Under the pieces are notes generated by a model. The model ran no database searches and was not told the DNA's origin. It was given only the letters and a program-made list of their open reading frames with translations. This document shows, piece by piece, positions 10,974 through 22,176 of a stretch of DNA of 64,000 bases. Numbering within the stretch: the first letter of the stretch is position 1; each line of letters starts with the position of its first letter. The translations under genes and the position numbers were made by a program. The stretch is from Mesorhizobium sp. (GTDB taxonomy: Bacteria > Pseudomonadota > Alphaproteobacteria > Rhizobiales > Rhizobiaceae), in contig NZ_SUGA01000008.1 of the NCBI RefSeq assembly GCF_004963255.1, positions 135,433-199,432 on the forward strand, written 5' to 3'.

Positions 10974-12344
10974 CTACACCAGCATGCCCATCGGGTTTTC
11001 GATCATGCGCTTGAAGGCGCCGAGCAATTCCGCGCCGAGCGCACCATCGACGGCGCGGTGATCGGTGGACAGGGTCACCGACATCACGGTGGCTATCTTG
11101 ATCTCGCCCTTCTTCACCACCGCCCGCTCCTCGCCCGCGCCGACCGCCAGGATCGTCGCATGCGGCGGGTTGATGACGGCGGCAAAGTCCTTGATGCCGA
11201 ACATGCCGAGGTTCGACACTGCCGTGGTTCCGCCCTGATATTCTTCGGGCTTCAGCTTGCGGCTGCGGGCGCGGCTCGCGAGATCCTTCATCTCGTTGGA
11301 GATGACCGACAGCGTCTTTTCGTCCGCGTGCCGGATGATCGGCGTGATCAGGCCGCCAGGGATCGACACGGCGACGCCGACATCGGCATGCTTGTGCTTG
11401 ACCATGGCGTTCTCGGTCCAGGAGGCATTCGCATCCGGCACCGCCATCAGCGCCATGGCCATGGCCTTAATCACCATGTCGTTGACGGAAAGCTTGTAGG
11501 CGGGAACTTCGCCTTTGTCGGTCTTCTTCATCGGTGCTGCGGCATTGAGCTGCGTGCGCAGAGCCAGAAGCGCATCGAGCTCGCAGTCGAGCGTCAGATA
11601 GAAATGCGGGATGGTGGACTTCGCCTCGACCAGGCGGCGCGCGATGGTCTTGCGCATGTTGTCATGCGGCACGAGCTCGTAGGAGCCTTCGGCGAACAGC
11701 TTCAGCACCTGATCGTCCGACATCGGCTTCGGCGCGGGCGCCGGAGCGGACGGGGCGCCGGTGGGCGCCTTCGCAGCCGGCGCGGCCTGGGCGCCGCCGG
11801 AAGCGATCGCCGCCTCGACGTCGACCTTCACCACGCGGCCATGCGGACCGGAGCCGGTCAGCGCCGTCACGTCGACGCCGGCATCCTTGGCGATGCGGCG
11901 GGCGAGCGGCGAAGCAAAGACGCGATCGCCGGCGGCGTGGCCGTTGGCGACGGGAGCAGGTTCGGGCTTCGCCGGCGCGGGCGCCGCGGTCGCCGCTTTC
12001 GGAGCCTCCTTGGGCGCTTCGGCCTTCGGGGCTTCCGCTTTCGGCGCTTCAGCCTTGGGCGCGGCAGCGCCGCCGCTCTTTGCCGCAGCGCCGGCATCCT
12101 CGCCCTCGCCGGCCAGGATGGCGATCAGAGCGTTGACCTTGACGCCTTCGGTGCCGGCCGGAACCACCAGCTTGGCGACCGTGCCTTCATCGACCGCTTC
12201 GACTTCCATCGTCGCCTTGTCGGTCTCGATCTCGGCGATCACGTCGCCCGGCGAAACCTTATCGCCTTCCTTGACCAGCCATTTCGACAGATTGCCCTCT
12301 TCCATGGTCGGAGAGAGCGCCGGCATAGTGATGTTGATTGGCAT
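10974..12344 (-). CDS. pdhC: Pyruvate dehydrogenase E2, dihydrolipoamide acetyltransferase
   Basis: 456 residues: one N-terminal lipoyl domain (1-80, lipoylated Lys in [12 protein letters not shown]), a mobile Ala/Pro/Lys linker rich in repeated APKAE units, a peripheral subunit-binding domain (ASPLARRIAKDAGVDVTAL), and the catalytic domain ending with STDHRAVDGALGAE, where His and Asp of the HxxxDG motif are present. It transfers acetyl groups to CoA and forms the complex core. The first 80 residues are nearly identical to the lipoyl domain of PdhB, encoded immediately upstream, which points to an intra-operon duplication. Confidence 0.97.
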   Translation of the reverse strand: MPINITMPALSPTMEEGNLSKWLVKEGDKVSPGDVIAEIETDKATMEVEAVDEGTVAKLVVPAGTEGVKVNALIAILAGEGEDAGAAAKSGGAAAPKAEAPKAEAPKAEAPKEAPKAATAAPAPAKPEPAPVANGHAAGDRVFASPLARRIAKDAGVDVTALTGSGPHGRVVKVDVEAAIASGGAQAAPAAKAPTGAPSAPAPAPKPMSDDQVLKLFAEGSYELVPHDNMRKTIARRLVEAKSTIPHFYLTLDCELDALLALRTQLNAAAPMKKTDKGEVPAYKLSVNDMVIKAMAMALMAVPDANASWTENAMVKHKHADVGVAVSIPGGLITPIIRHADEKTLSVISNEMKDLASRARSRKLKPEEYQGGTTAVSNLGMFGIKDFAAVINPPHATILAVGAGEERAVVKKGEIKIATVMSVTLSTDHRAVDGALGAELLGAFKRMIENPMGMLV

Positions 12345-12362
12345 GATGTCCTCCCGACCGGC

Positions 12363-13754
<1,392 letters not shown>

Positions 13755-13769
13755 GTCCTTGCCCTCCCC

Positions 13770-14825
13770 TTAGAGTACGATGTCGGTCCAGAGCTCGGAC
13801 GGATCCGGCTCGGCGTCGTTCTGGGCGAATTCGGCGGCGTCGGCGACGATGTCGCGAACTTCCTTGTCGATGGCCTTGAGCTCGTCCTCGCTTGCCCACT
13901 TCTTGTCGAGCAGCCGCACCCGAACCTGTTCGATCGGGTCGTGCTCGGAGCGCATCTTCTGCACCTCCTCCTTGGAGCGGTACTTCGCCGGGTCGGACAT
14001 CGAATGGCCGCGATAGCGGTAGGTCTGCATTTCGAGGATGAGCGGGCCATTGCCGGCGCGGCACCATTCGGTGGCGAGATCGGCTGCCGACTTCACGGCG
14101 CGGACGTCCATGCCATCGACCTGGATGCCCGGGATCTTGAAGGAGGCGCCGCGATGCGAGAAGTCGGTCTCTGCCGACGAGCGCGACACCGACGTGCCCA
14201 TGGCGTAACGGTTGTTCTCGATGATGTAGATCACCGGCAGCTTCCACAGCGAGGCCATGTTGAAGCTCTCATAGACCTGGCCCTGGTTGGCGGCGCCGTC
14301 GCCGAAATAGGTCAGCGAGACGTTCTTGTTGTCGCGGTAGCGGTTGGCGAAGGCGAGACCGGTGCCGAGCGACACCTGGGCGCCGACGATGCCGTGGCCG
14401 CCATAGAAATGCTTCTCCTTGGAGAACATGTGCATGGAGCCGCCCTTGCCTTTCGACAGGCCGCCGCGGCGGCCCGTCAGTTCGGCCATGACGCCGCGCG
14501 GCGACAGGTCCATCGCCAGCATGTGGCCATGGTCGCGATAGGCGGTGATCATCTGGTCGCCTTCGACAAGCGCCATCTTCATGCCGGTGACGACGGCCTC
14601 CTGGCCGATATAGAGATGGCAGAAGCCGCCTATGAAGCCCATGCCGTAAAGCTGGCCAGCCTTCTCCTCGAAGCGGCGGATCAAGAGCATATGCCGGTAG
14701 GCGGAGAGCTCTTCCTCCTTGGTGAAATCAGCGGGCTTGGGCGCTGACAGATTGGGCTGCTTGTCGGATCTGGACTTGTTGTCGGATCTGGATTTGGCGG
14801 GCGCTTTTTTGGCGGCGGTGGCCAT
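13770..14825 (-). CDS. pdhA: Pyruvate dehydrogenase E1 alpha subunit
   Basis: 351 residues. The thiamine-diphosphate motif runs from GDGAANQGQVYES to IENNRYAMGT. The phosphorylation-loop region YRYRGHSMSDP is that of the mitochondrial-type E1 alpha. The first 30 residues are Lys/Ser/Ala-rich with an RSDNKSRSDK repeat and are probably unstructured. It decarboxylates pyruvate with PdhB and starts the pdhABC operon; the 176 bp upstream contain a cluster of ATGCAT words. Confidence 0.97.
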   Translation of the reverse strand: MATAAKKAPAKSRSDNKSRSDKQPNLSAPKPADFTKEEELSAYRHMLLIRRFEEKAGQLYGMGFIGGFCHLYIGQEAVVTGMKMALVEGDQMITAYRDHGHMLAMDLSPRGVMAELTGRRGGLSKGKGGSMHMFSKEKHFYGGHGIVGAQVSLGTGLAFANRYRDNKNVSLTYFGDGAANQGQVYESFNMASLWKLPVIYIIENNRYAMGTSVSRSSAETDFSHRGASFKIPGIQVDGMDVRAVKSAADLATEWCRAGNGPLILEMQTYRYRGHSMSDPAKYRSKEEVQKMRSEHDPIEQVRVRLLDKKWASEDELKAIDKEVRDIVADAAEFAQNDAEPDPSELWTDIVL

Positions 14826-14903
14826 GCGTCACTCCCTGTTGGCGTCTCTTTGCGGACATTCAGGGAGATCGAAAAGTCTCCCCACCGATTTGCGCGAGGC
14901 TAA

Positions 14904-14953
14904 CATGCAAGGATGCATTGCGCCATGCTGAAAAATGCATGGCTGGCATGCAT
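14904..14953. promoter_or_regulatory. ATGCAT-rich dyad cluster upstream of pdhA
   Basis: ATGCAT occurs at 14913, 14935 and 14948, with a related CATGCAA at 14904. The last two form an inverted repeat, ATGCATG (14935-14941) and CATGCAT (14947-14953), with a 5-bp spacer. It lies 110-130 bp before the pdhA start codon, a suitable place for an operator. The regulator is unknown. Confidence 0.4.
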
Positions 14954-14987
14954 CTAAGCGATTAGAATCATTGCAAATAACGGCGAT

Positions 14988-15004
14988 TAACCGAAATTCG
15001 GTTA
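14988..15004. repeat. Palindrome spanning the ftsB stop codon
   Basis: TAACCGAAATTCGGTTA is a 17-bp perfect palindrome with a single central base. Its right end contains the ftsB stop codon. No T run follows on either strand, so it is not a standard intrinsic terminator. Confidence 0.5.
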
Positions 15005-15325
15005 TTTCGTCGCGGAGGGCAGCATGATGGTGATTTCGTCGGGCTGAGACAGATTGAGCGCCTTTCGGGCCTGCTCGTCAAGCATATCCTTTTCCAGCGT
15101 GCCTTCATGAATCAACTGGACACGGCGCTCGAAGTCGACCCGGCGCGCCTTCACGGCATCAAGCTGGGCCTGCAGTTCGGCCGCCCGGGCCTCGAGCCGG
15201 TATTTGGAATAGATCCCGAATTCGCCGTGATAGGCGTGGAAGCCGAAATAGGCCAGGAACAGCACGCAAAGCGAGGGGATGATCAGCCTGCCGGTGTTTC
15301 TCTGCTTGTGCTGACGTGTCCACAT
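15002..15325 (-). CDS. ftsB: FtsB/DivIC-like septum formation initiator
   Basis: 107 residues. One N-terminal membrane helix (LIIPSLCVLFLAYFGFHAYH) is followed by a coiled coil (YRLEARAAELQAQLDAVKAR) and a short C-terminal domain with DEQARKALNLSQPDE. This matches the bitopic divisome protein family that links FtsL and FtsQ. It lies between eno and pdhA, which is a common position in alphaproteobacteria and in other proteobacteria (eno-ftsB). Confidence 0.85.
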   Translation of the reverse strand: MWTRQHKQRNTGRLIIPSLCVLFLAYFGFHAYHGEFGIYSKYRLEARAAELQAQLDAVKARRVDFERRVQLIHEGTLEKDMLDEQARKALNLSQPDEITIMLPSATK

Positions 15326-15431
15326 GACCCGAACCCTCGCGGCCGCGAACGCAAACGACCATGAGTCGTATTTCGCCTGATTGTGCTTAATGGACGGTTA
15401 CGGGCGACCTGGTGCGGGGCCGCCGGAAACG

Positions 15432-15455
15432 AAAAAGGGCGGGAATGCCCCGCCC
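15432..15455 (-). terminator. Intrinsic terminator of eno
   Basis: On the minus strand GGGCGGG-type arms (GGGCGGGGCATTCCCGCCC) are followed by TTTTT. It lies 27 bp after the eno stop codon. Confidence 0.85.
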
Positions 15456-15482
15456 TTTCCGAACTGTTCCAAACAGGCTGGA

Positions 15483-16799
<1,317 letters not shown>

Positions 16800-16957
16800 T
16801 TAGCCAAAGCGGCGCAAAAGGCAATCGGCGCGCCAGCAATTATTGCCGCGGGCCGGATTCACGAAGCGCAAATTTCTGTCATCATAAGTCATGCCCATCG
16901 CGTGGCCTTCTCGTCTATGGTCGCGTTCGCGCGGGGCGAAACAGGAGGAGTTTCGCC

Positions 16958-17080
16958 ATGTCCCAGTTGAGCGGTATCGTGAGTTTGTTCCTGATCGCGG
17001 CGGCGTTCCTGACGTCGTGCGACGACCAGAAACCGCAGCAGAGTTCGGTGGAATTGTCGACGCTCCAAGCGGCGCAGTAG
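16958..17080 (+). CDS. Very small predicted lipoprotein (40 residues)
   Basis: An ATG at 16958 follows a strong AGGAGG by 9 bp and opens a 40-codon frame. The product starts MSQLSGIVSLFLIAAAFLTSC: a hydrophobic signal segment ending in a lipobox-like LTSC, so Cys21 could be lipidated. The mature part would be only 20 residues, DDQKPQQSSVELSTLQAAQ. A perfect GC-rich terminator follows 12 bp after the stop. The combination of ribosome site, lipobox and terminator makes it likely real; it may be an entericidin-like small lipoprotein, but I cannot name it. Confidence 0.6.
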   Translation: MSQLSGIVSLFLIAAAFLTSCDDQKPQQSSVELSTLQAAQ

Positions 17081-17091
17081 TTCAAAAAGCC

Positions 17092-17122
17092 AAAGGCCCC
17101 CGGGTTTTGCCCGGGGGCCTTT
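17092..17122. terminator. Bidirectional intrinsic terminator
   Basis: AAAGGCCCCCGGG and CCCGGGGGCCTTT form a nearly perfect hairpin around a TTTTG loop. It lies between the small lipoprotein gene and the convergent PRC-barrel gene and can serve both. Confidence 0.85.
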
Positions 17123-17141
17123 CAGCGCACCTATCAAGCGG

Positions 17142-17507
17142 TCAATGCCAATAGGGCTTCACGTGATAATACTGGAATGAGGCATCGCGTGCCGCTTCGC
17201 CGTCGGCGCCGGTCAGCTCCTCGATCGAATATGCGGGCGCGGCCTGCAATTGCTCCTTGGTGAACGGCACGACATAGCCGCCTTTGTCCTCATCATAGTC
17301 GAGCGTCGCCCACGGGACGGCGTGGTACTTCTCGCCCATGCCGAGGAAGCCGCCGAAACCGATCACTGCGAACATGATGCCGTTCGACATCTTATCGAGC
17401 ATCACGTCCTCGATACTGCCGATGCTCTTGCCTTCGGTGTTGTAAACAGACGTGCCGATGACGCGCGAGGCGGCGATGGCTTCGGTGTGCCCGGACGGGG
17501 TGGTCAT
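17142..17507 (-). CDS. PRC-barrel domain protein
   Basis: 121 residues from the ATG at 17507, which has GAGGAG 7 bp upstream; the open frame reaches 17579 but without such a site. The PRC-barrel is seen in VIGTSVYNTEGKSIGSIEDV and the following IMFAVIGFGGFLGMGEKYHA. Proteins of this kind are small, often stress- or envelope-associated and abundant in rhizobia; their partner is unknown. It stands alone, with a terminator just beyond its stop. Confidence 0.85.
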   Translation of the reverse strand: MTTPSGHTEAIAASRVIGTSVYNTEGKSIGSIEDVMLDKMSNGIMFAVIGFGGFLGMGEKYHAVPWATLDYDEDKGGYVVPFTKEQLQAAPAYSIEELTGADGEAARDASFQYYHVKPYWH

Positions 17508-17635
17508 GGTGGTGCTCCTCTCGATTGAATGCCTGCATTGACAATGAGAGGAGCGGGTGAAGGTTCCCGACTTTTGCATGCTGTCGACCAGGCAGTGCCA
17601 ACTCCCACAAGCCAGCGCGAGGTCCGTCGCCGCAA

Positions 17636-18481
17636 TCAGTGCCCCTTGGCGATGCGGTCGAAGGCCATCAGCTTTTCCAGCAGCGCCGGCATGTCCTTGA
17701 GAGGCACCATGTTAGGGCCATCTGAAGACGTGGAATTGTCGGGGTCCTGATGGGTCTCGATGAAGACACCGGCCACACCGACGGCAACGGCCGCGCGCGC
17801 CAGCGTCGCGACGAAGCGCCGTTCGCCGCCGGAGGAGCCGCCCAGCCCGCCCGGCTGCTGCACGGAATGGGTCGCGTCGAAGATCACCGGAGCGCCGATC
17901 TCGGCCATGATCGGCAACGAGCGCATGTCCGAGACCAGCGTGTTGTAGCCGAAGGAGACGCCGCGCTCGGTGGTGAGCACGTTCGCATTGCCGGAACCGG
18001 TGATCTTGGCGACGACATTCTTCATGTCCCAGGGCGCGAGGAACTGGCCCTTCTTCACATTGATGACCTTGCCGGTCCTTGCCGCGGCGACCAGCATGTC
18101 GGTCTGGCGCGACAGGAAGGCGGGGATCTGCAGGACATCGACGTGGGGCGCGACGATGGCGCATTGTTCCTCGGTGTGGACGTCGGTCAGCACCGGGAGC
18201 CCAAACTCCTTGCGCAGATCGTCGAAGATCGGCATCGCCGCTTCGAGTCCGGCACCGCGGGTCGCCGAAAGCGAGGTGCGATTGGCCTTGTCGTAGCTGG
18301 TCTTGTAGACAAGGCCGATGCCCAGCCGGTCCGTCAGTTCCTTCAGCGCGCCGGCCATGTCGAAAGCGTGCTGGCGCGATTCGAGCTGGCACGGGCCGGC
18401 GATCAGCGACAGCGGCGCATTGTTGGCGAAGACGACCTTGCCGACGGTTACCGATGAATTGGGCGCCAGGGGCTTGCTCAT
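17636..18481 (-). CDS. kdsA: 3-deoxy-D-manno-octulosonate 8-phosphate synthase
   Basis: 281 residues. The aldolase barrel shows LIAGPCQLESRQHAF, YKTSYDKANRTS, TDVHTEEQCAIVAPHVDVLQ-like active-site strands and a final FIETHQDPDNSTSSDGPN, with a Cys-free first strand region. It joins PEP and arabinose 5-phosphate to make Kdo 8-phosphate for lipopolysaccharide inner core. Its start overlaps the stop of the upstream VOC-family gene by 4 bp. Confidence 0.96.
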   Translation of the reverse strand: MSKPLAPNSSVTVGKVVFANNAPLSLIAGPCQLESRQHAFDMAGALKELTDRLGIGLVYKTSYDKANRTSLSATRGAGLEAAMPIFDDLRKEFGLPVLTDVHTEEQCAIVAPHVDVLQIPAFLSRQTDMLVAAARTGKVINVKKGQFLAPWDMKNVVAKITGSGNANVLTTERGVSFGYNTLVSDMRSLPIMAEIGAPVIFDATHSVQQPGGLGGSSGGERRFVATLARAAVAVGVAGVFIETHQDPDNSTSSDGPNMVPLKDMPALLEKLMAFDRIAKGH

Positions 18482-19353
18482 GGGATCTCCCGGAAGATGA
18501 AGGCGGCGCCCTGCCCGGGCGCCGGCGGAACGAAGATATCATTGCCGCTCATGTTGTGTCGGACTGCGTTGTCCGCAAGCAACTGCTTGGCGGCGGCCGT
18601 ATCGCGAACCGAGAAAACGATGGCCGTGAAGCGCAGGTTCGGCGATGGCGCGACTTTCAGCCCAAAGCGCGAGCCATAGTCTTCGCACGAAAGAACGCTG
18701 AGGACCGCATTCGGCAGCCGCACCGCGTCGCCATCGCGCGCATCCGCTTCGGCGGCGGTCGCGATCAATCCGATCTGGGCTGCGGGCCTGTCACTGACGG
18801 CGATGATTTCGAGAATACCCGTCACGCCATTGGCGTGCGCCTGCAGCGCCGTGCGATCGATCTTTGGCGCGTTGATGCGCTGGCAGGCGAAGAAGAAGGC
18901 CTCGTCGGCCTCCTTGTCGGATACGAATGCCAACTTGAAGGAAGCCATGTCGCTCTTGCCGTTTGCGTCGGTAAAGGCGCGCGAGAAGCTCAGCATCCCG
19001 CCGGCCGAAAGACCGGCCTCGACATAGCGTCTATGATCGGCATCCGCATTGGCCGTTCCGAAGACAACAGCAGAAAAACCTTCCTCGCCAAGGGTTTGAC
19101 GGTAGAGACGGTCGCGCGCGACGAAGACATTGCCTTCGCTTATGGCGAGGTCCGCCGTCTGTTCATTTCCGATCGCCAGCGGCTCCAGATAGGTGCCGTC
19201 GGCGAAAAAGACGCAGGCATTCTCCGTGCCGAAGGGGTGAATGCCCGTGGGCGCGACGACAAAGCCGAGCGACGTCAGGCGCGAGCGGACGGCATCGAGG
19301 TTCTGTGCCGGCAGAACGAGATGGTCGAGCGGATGAGCGGATTTTTTGGTCAT
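18478..19353 (-). CDS. VOC-superfamily protein (glyoxalase-like domain)
   Basis: 291 residues. It begins with MTKKSAHPLDHLVLPAQNLD, the usual first strand of a glyoxalase-like (VOC) domain, and shows a second related half from about residue 150 (GVTGILEIIAVSD). No specific substrate can be named; relatives are annotated as glyoxalase-like_3 domain proteins. Its stop overlaps the kdsA start (ATGA), so the two are probably coupled. A functional link to Kdo synthesis is only inferred from this. Confidence 0.8.
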   Translation of the reverse strand: MTKKSAHPLDHLVLPAQNLDAVRSRLTSLGFVVAPTGIHPFGTENACVFFADGTYLEPLAIGNEQTADLAISEGNVFVARDRLYRQTLGEEGFSAVVFGTANADADHRRYVEAGLSAGGMLSFSRAFTDANGKSDMASFKLAFVSDKEADEAFFFACQRINAPKIDRTALQAHANGVTGILEIIAVSDRPAAQIGLIATAAEADARDGDAVRLPNAVLSVLSCEDYGSRFGLKVAPSPNLRFTAIVFSVRDTAAAKQLLADNAVRHNMSGNDIFVPPAPGQGAAFIFREIP

Positions 19354-19425
19354 GCCGGCGCGGTTTGCCCCATTCCGCCCCGCGGTTCAAGGGCGCGGGA
19401 TCGACAGTATGCGCGCTATGCCGGT

Positions 19426-19716
19426 TCAGGCCGCGGCAACGACATCGGCCGAATAGCGCAGTTCGCGCATCGGCTTCACCTTGCTGGTCGTATCGGCGTA
19501 GATCGGATGCGCCTTGTAGGCGGCAAGCGCCGCCTCGTCCTCGAACTCGGCATAGACGACCACGTCGATCGCGTTGGAGAACAGATCGACCTTGGTGTTG
19601 AGCGTCACTTCGAAATGCTTGGAGTACGGAATCTTGCCCAGCGCCAGCAGGCCCGAGCGCACGGCCTCGACATCTTCCTTGCGCCGCACGCTGAAGAAAA
19701 CGATGTGCCGGATCAA
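19426..19716 (-). CDS. Dabb-family (stress-responsive alpha/beta barrel) protein
   Basis: 96 residues from a TTG at 19716, chosen because GGAGG lies 6-7 bp upstream and because the family begins with the IRHIVFFSV strand. An ATG start at 19776 is also possible and would add 20 residues with no family similarity. The chain has the Dabb pattern: first strand with central His, then VTLNTKVDLFSNAIDVVVYAEF, then LAAYKAHPIY. Such dimeric barrels have diverse, mostly unknown functions. Confidence 0.78.
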   Translation of the reverse strand: MIRHIVFFSVRRKEDVEAVRSGLLALGKIPYSKHFEVTLNTKVDLFSNAIDVVVYAEFEDEAALAAYKAHPIYADTTSKVKPMRELRYSADVVAAA

Positions 19717-19818
19717 GCCAACCTCCGTGATCGTCGATTCAGCGGTGTTTTTGTGGGAGCGACGCCTGGGCGTCAACCAGCAACGATGTCGCGCCCGCGA
19801 TATGCAATCCGCCAGGCT

Positions 19819-19947
19819 TTATCCGGTGACTTGGCGCACGATGCGCGACATTTCCCGCACGGTCACGTCGAGATAGTGACCATGATTGTAGAGGCCATCC
19901 CAGATCAGGAAGAAGGCAATGGCTGCGATGACGATTACATAACGCAT
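19819..19947 (-). CDS. Small membrane protein (42 residues)
   Basis: A short frame from ATG 19947 encodes MRYVIVIAAIAFFLIWDGLY, a single N-terminal membrane helix, followed by a His/charged tail (NHGHYLDVTVREMSRIVRQVTG). The frame stays open to 20013, but the upstream codons read as non-protein sequence. Short single-helix proteins with an xWDGxYN motif are frequent in rhizobia. No function can be given. Confidence 0.5.
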   Translation of the reverse strand: MRYVIVIAAIAFFLIWDGLYNHGHYLDVTVREMSRIVRQVTG

Positions 19948-20078
19948 GGCTAAAACTAGCGCATGTGGACGGCTGGAACCAGACTTGAAGCGGCAGCGGT
20001 CCTTCGAGTTCACGGCTTTTTGCGCCGGGCCGCTTCTCCAGGCCGGTCACCAAGCCCTCGACAGCGGCGCCAAGGAAA

Positions 20079-21344
20079 TCAGCTCTTGTCGTCGTCGCCC
20101 TGCGTGATCAGGCGCGCGCTGCGCTGACCGGTGAGATATATCCATAGCCAGCTAAGCGAGACCGCCAGGCGGTTGCGAAAATCGATCAGGAAATAGATGT
20201 GGGCGATGCCCCACAGCCACCAGGCGAGCCAGCCGGTGAGCTTGATCCAGCCGAAATCGATCGCGGCGGCGCGTTTGCCGATCGTCGCCAGATCGCCGGC
20301 ATGCCGGTATTGGAAAGACCGCGGGGCGGTGTCGCCGGCAAGCCGCGCCTTGATCGTAGCGGCGACGTGCTTGCCCTCCTGCTTGGCCGACGGCGCTACA
20401 CCCGGCACAGGCTTTCCATCCGGCCGCAACACATGCGCGGTATCGCCGATCACGAAGATCTCCGGGCTGCCGGGCACGGTCAAATCAGGTTCGACCAGCA
20501 CCCTGCCCGCCCGGTCGGCGGAAGCGCCCAGCCATTCGGCCGCCGGCGAAGCTGCTACGCCGGCGGCCCAGATGATCGTCCTTGCCGGCAACTGCTTGTC
20601 GCCGAAGACGACGCCCTCGGCATCGAGTTGGGTGACGGGGCGGCCGAGCTCGACGGTGACGCCGAGCCGTTCCAGCGCCTTGCGGGCGTAGTCGGAAAGC
20701 TGCGGCGCGAAATTGGCCAGGATGCGGTCCCCCGCCTCGATCAGCACGACTCGCGCCTGGCGCGTGTCGATGTTGCGGAACTCGCCGCGCAGCGTGTCAT
20801 GCGCCAGCTCGACAATCGTGCCGGCGAGCTCGACGCCCGTCGGCCCGCCGCCGACGATGACAAACGTCAGCAACGCCTGGCGCCTGGCGGGATCGGCTTC
20901 GCGTTCTGCCTGCTCGAAGGCGAGCAAGATGCGGCGCCGGATCGTGGTGGCATCCTCGAGCGTCTTCAGCCCCGGCGCGAACGGTTCCCATTCGTCATGG
21001 CCGAAATAGGCGTGGCGCGCGCCGGTGGCGAGCACCAGCGTGTCATAGGGAACGGAGCTGCCGTCTTCCAGCAGCACGCGCTTGCCGGCGCGGTCGACGC
21101 CGGTGACAGTGCCGAGAAGCGTCGTCACGTCCTTGCGCCTGCGTAAGAGATGACGGATCGGCCAGGCCACTTCCGAGGTCGCCAGCGACGTCGTCGCCAC
21201 CTGGTAGAGCAGCGGCTGGAACAGGTGGTGATTGCGCTTGTCGATCATGGTGATGCGCACCGGCGCACCAGCCAGCGCGCGGGTGAGTTCGAGCCCGCCG
21301 AACCCGGCGCCGACGACCACGACATGATGCCTGGCTTCGCTCAT
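20079..21344 (-). CDS. ndh: Type II NADH dehydrogenase (NDH-2)
   Basis: 421 residues from ATG 21344; the open frame reaches 21749 but the protein family begins at this ATG (MSEARHHVVVVGAGFGGLE). The FAD motif is at the N-terminus, the NAD motif FVIVGGGPTGVELAGTIVEL in the middle, and the second FAD motif IFVIGDTAHV near residue 295. A C-terminal amphipathic segment (TGWLAWWLWGIAHIYFLI) would hold the enzyme on the inner membrane. It oxidises NADH and reduces quinone without pumping protons. The upstream region contains a dyad at 21369-21388. Confidence 0.92.
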   Translation of the reverse strand: MSEARHHVVVVGAGFGGLELTRALAGAPVRITMIDKRNHHLFQPLLYQVATTSLATSEVAWPIRHLLRRRKDVTTLLGTVTGVDRAGKRVLLEDGSSVPYDTLVLATGARHAYFGHDEWEPFAPGLKTLEDATTIRRRILLAFEQAEREADPARRQALLTFVIVGGGPTGVELAGTIVELAHDTLRGEFRNIDTRQARVVLIEAGDRILANFAPQLSDYARKALERLGVTVELGRPVTQLDAEGVVFGDKQLPARTIIWAAGVAASPAAEWLGASADRAGRVLVEPDLTVPGSPEIFVIGDTAHVLRPDGKPVPGVAPSAKQEGKHVAATIKARLAGDTAPRSFQYRHAGDLATIGKRAAAIDFGWIKLTGWLAWWLWGIAHIYFLIDFRNRLAVSLSWLWIYLTGQRSARLITQGDDDKS

Positions 21345-21368
21345 TTCATCCACCTCGCGGTGTAAAAC

Positions 21369-21388
21369 TACCACATAGAATGTAGGTA
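21369..21388. promoter_or_regulatory. Dyad upstream of ndh
   Basis: TACC-ACAT-AGA-ATGT-AGGTA is a near-perfect inverted repeat (core ACATAGAATGT) 25-45 bp before the ndh start codon. It could be an operator or a leader hairpin. Confidence 0.35.
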
Positions 21389-21516
21389 TTTTTGTGCGCT
21401 GCAACAACATCTTGCCGGCTGGAAACATGCCCCAGAGTCGTCGCGCGGCGTCGTGAATGCATATGTAGCGCGTGCTGCCGCAGGTATAGCGTGAGACCCC
21501 ATGACAGGAGCCTATC

Positions 21517-22176
21517 ATGGCTGACAATCGCGACGACGAAGGGCGGGCCCAATACGCATCACCGCCCTGCTTCATGCATGAACTCGATCCGGAATACCGG
21601 GCGCCGCTGTCCGATTGGACAGATATCAGGCGTTGGCGCAAGGCCGAACGCGAGCGGCTCATCAATGCCCGGCTTGCCGTCTCAGCCGATGCGCGCGCCG
21701 CCATGTCGGCACGTATCGCGGACGGCCTCGACGCGCTCATCGGCGACATAGAAGGCCGGATGGTTAGCCTCTATTGGCCGTTTCGCGGCGAGCCGGATCT
21801 GCGTGGCTGGATGGCCTCTATCAACGAGCGCGGTGGCCGCACCGCGCTGCCTGTCGTCATCGAGAAGGGTCAGCCGCTGATCTTTCGCGCGTACAAGCCG
21901 GGCGACCGGCTGGAAAAGGGCGTCTGGAACATTCCGATCCCGGCCGAAGGTGATCCGGTCCTGCCCGACATCGTGATTTCGCCGATCGTCGGCATCGACC
22001 CAGGCAAGTATCGGCTAGGCTATGGAGGCGGCTTCTACGACCGCACGCTGGCGGCCATGCCGTTCAGGCCGCTGGTGATCGGCGTCGGTTACGAATTGCA
22101 GCGCATTCCCACCATCTACCCGCAACCGCACGATGTTCCGATGAGCGAAGTGGTGACTGAGGCGAATTCCGCCTAA
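21517..22176 (+). CDS. 5-formyltetrahydrofolate cyclo-ligase family protein
   Basis: 219 residues. The nucleotide and folate-binding signature is the C-terminal YRLGYGGGFYDRTLAAM, and MVSLYWPFRGEPDLRGW is typical of the rhizobial subgroup. It converts 5-formyl- to 5,10-methenyl-tetrahydrofolate with ATP. In many proteobacteria the 6S RNA gene lies just upstream of this gene; I looked at the 172 bp upstream and could not recognise a 6S fold. It overlaps the next gene tail to tail by 4 bp. Confidence 0.9.
   Translation: MADNRDDEGRAQYASPPCFMHELDPEYRAPLSDWTDIRRWRKAERERLINARLAVSADARAAMSARIADGLDALIGDIEGRMVSLYWPFRGEPDLRGWMASINERGGRTALPVVIEKGQPLIFRAYKPGDRLEKGVWNIPIPAEGDPVLPDIVISPIVGIDPGKYRLGYGGGFYDRTLAAMPFRPLVIGVGYELQRIPTIYPQPHDVPMSEVVTEANSA

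Noticed and set aside
19948..20078. tRNA-like sequence (GGTCCTTCGAGTTC) between the small membrane gene and ndh
   Set aside because: No acceptor stem or anticodon arm can be formed around it.
21345..21516. Possible 6S RNA upstream of the 5-formyltetrahydrofolate cyclo-ligase gene
   Set aside because: The position is right for many bacteria, but I could not build the long imperfect rod with central bubble that defines 6S RNA.
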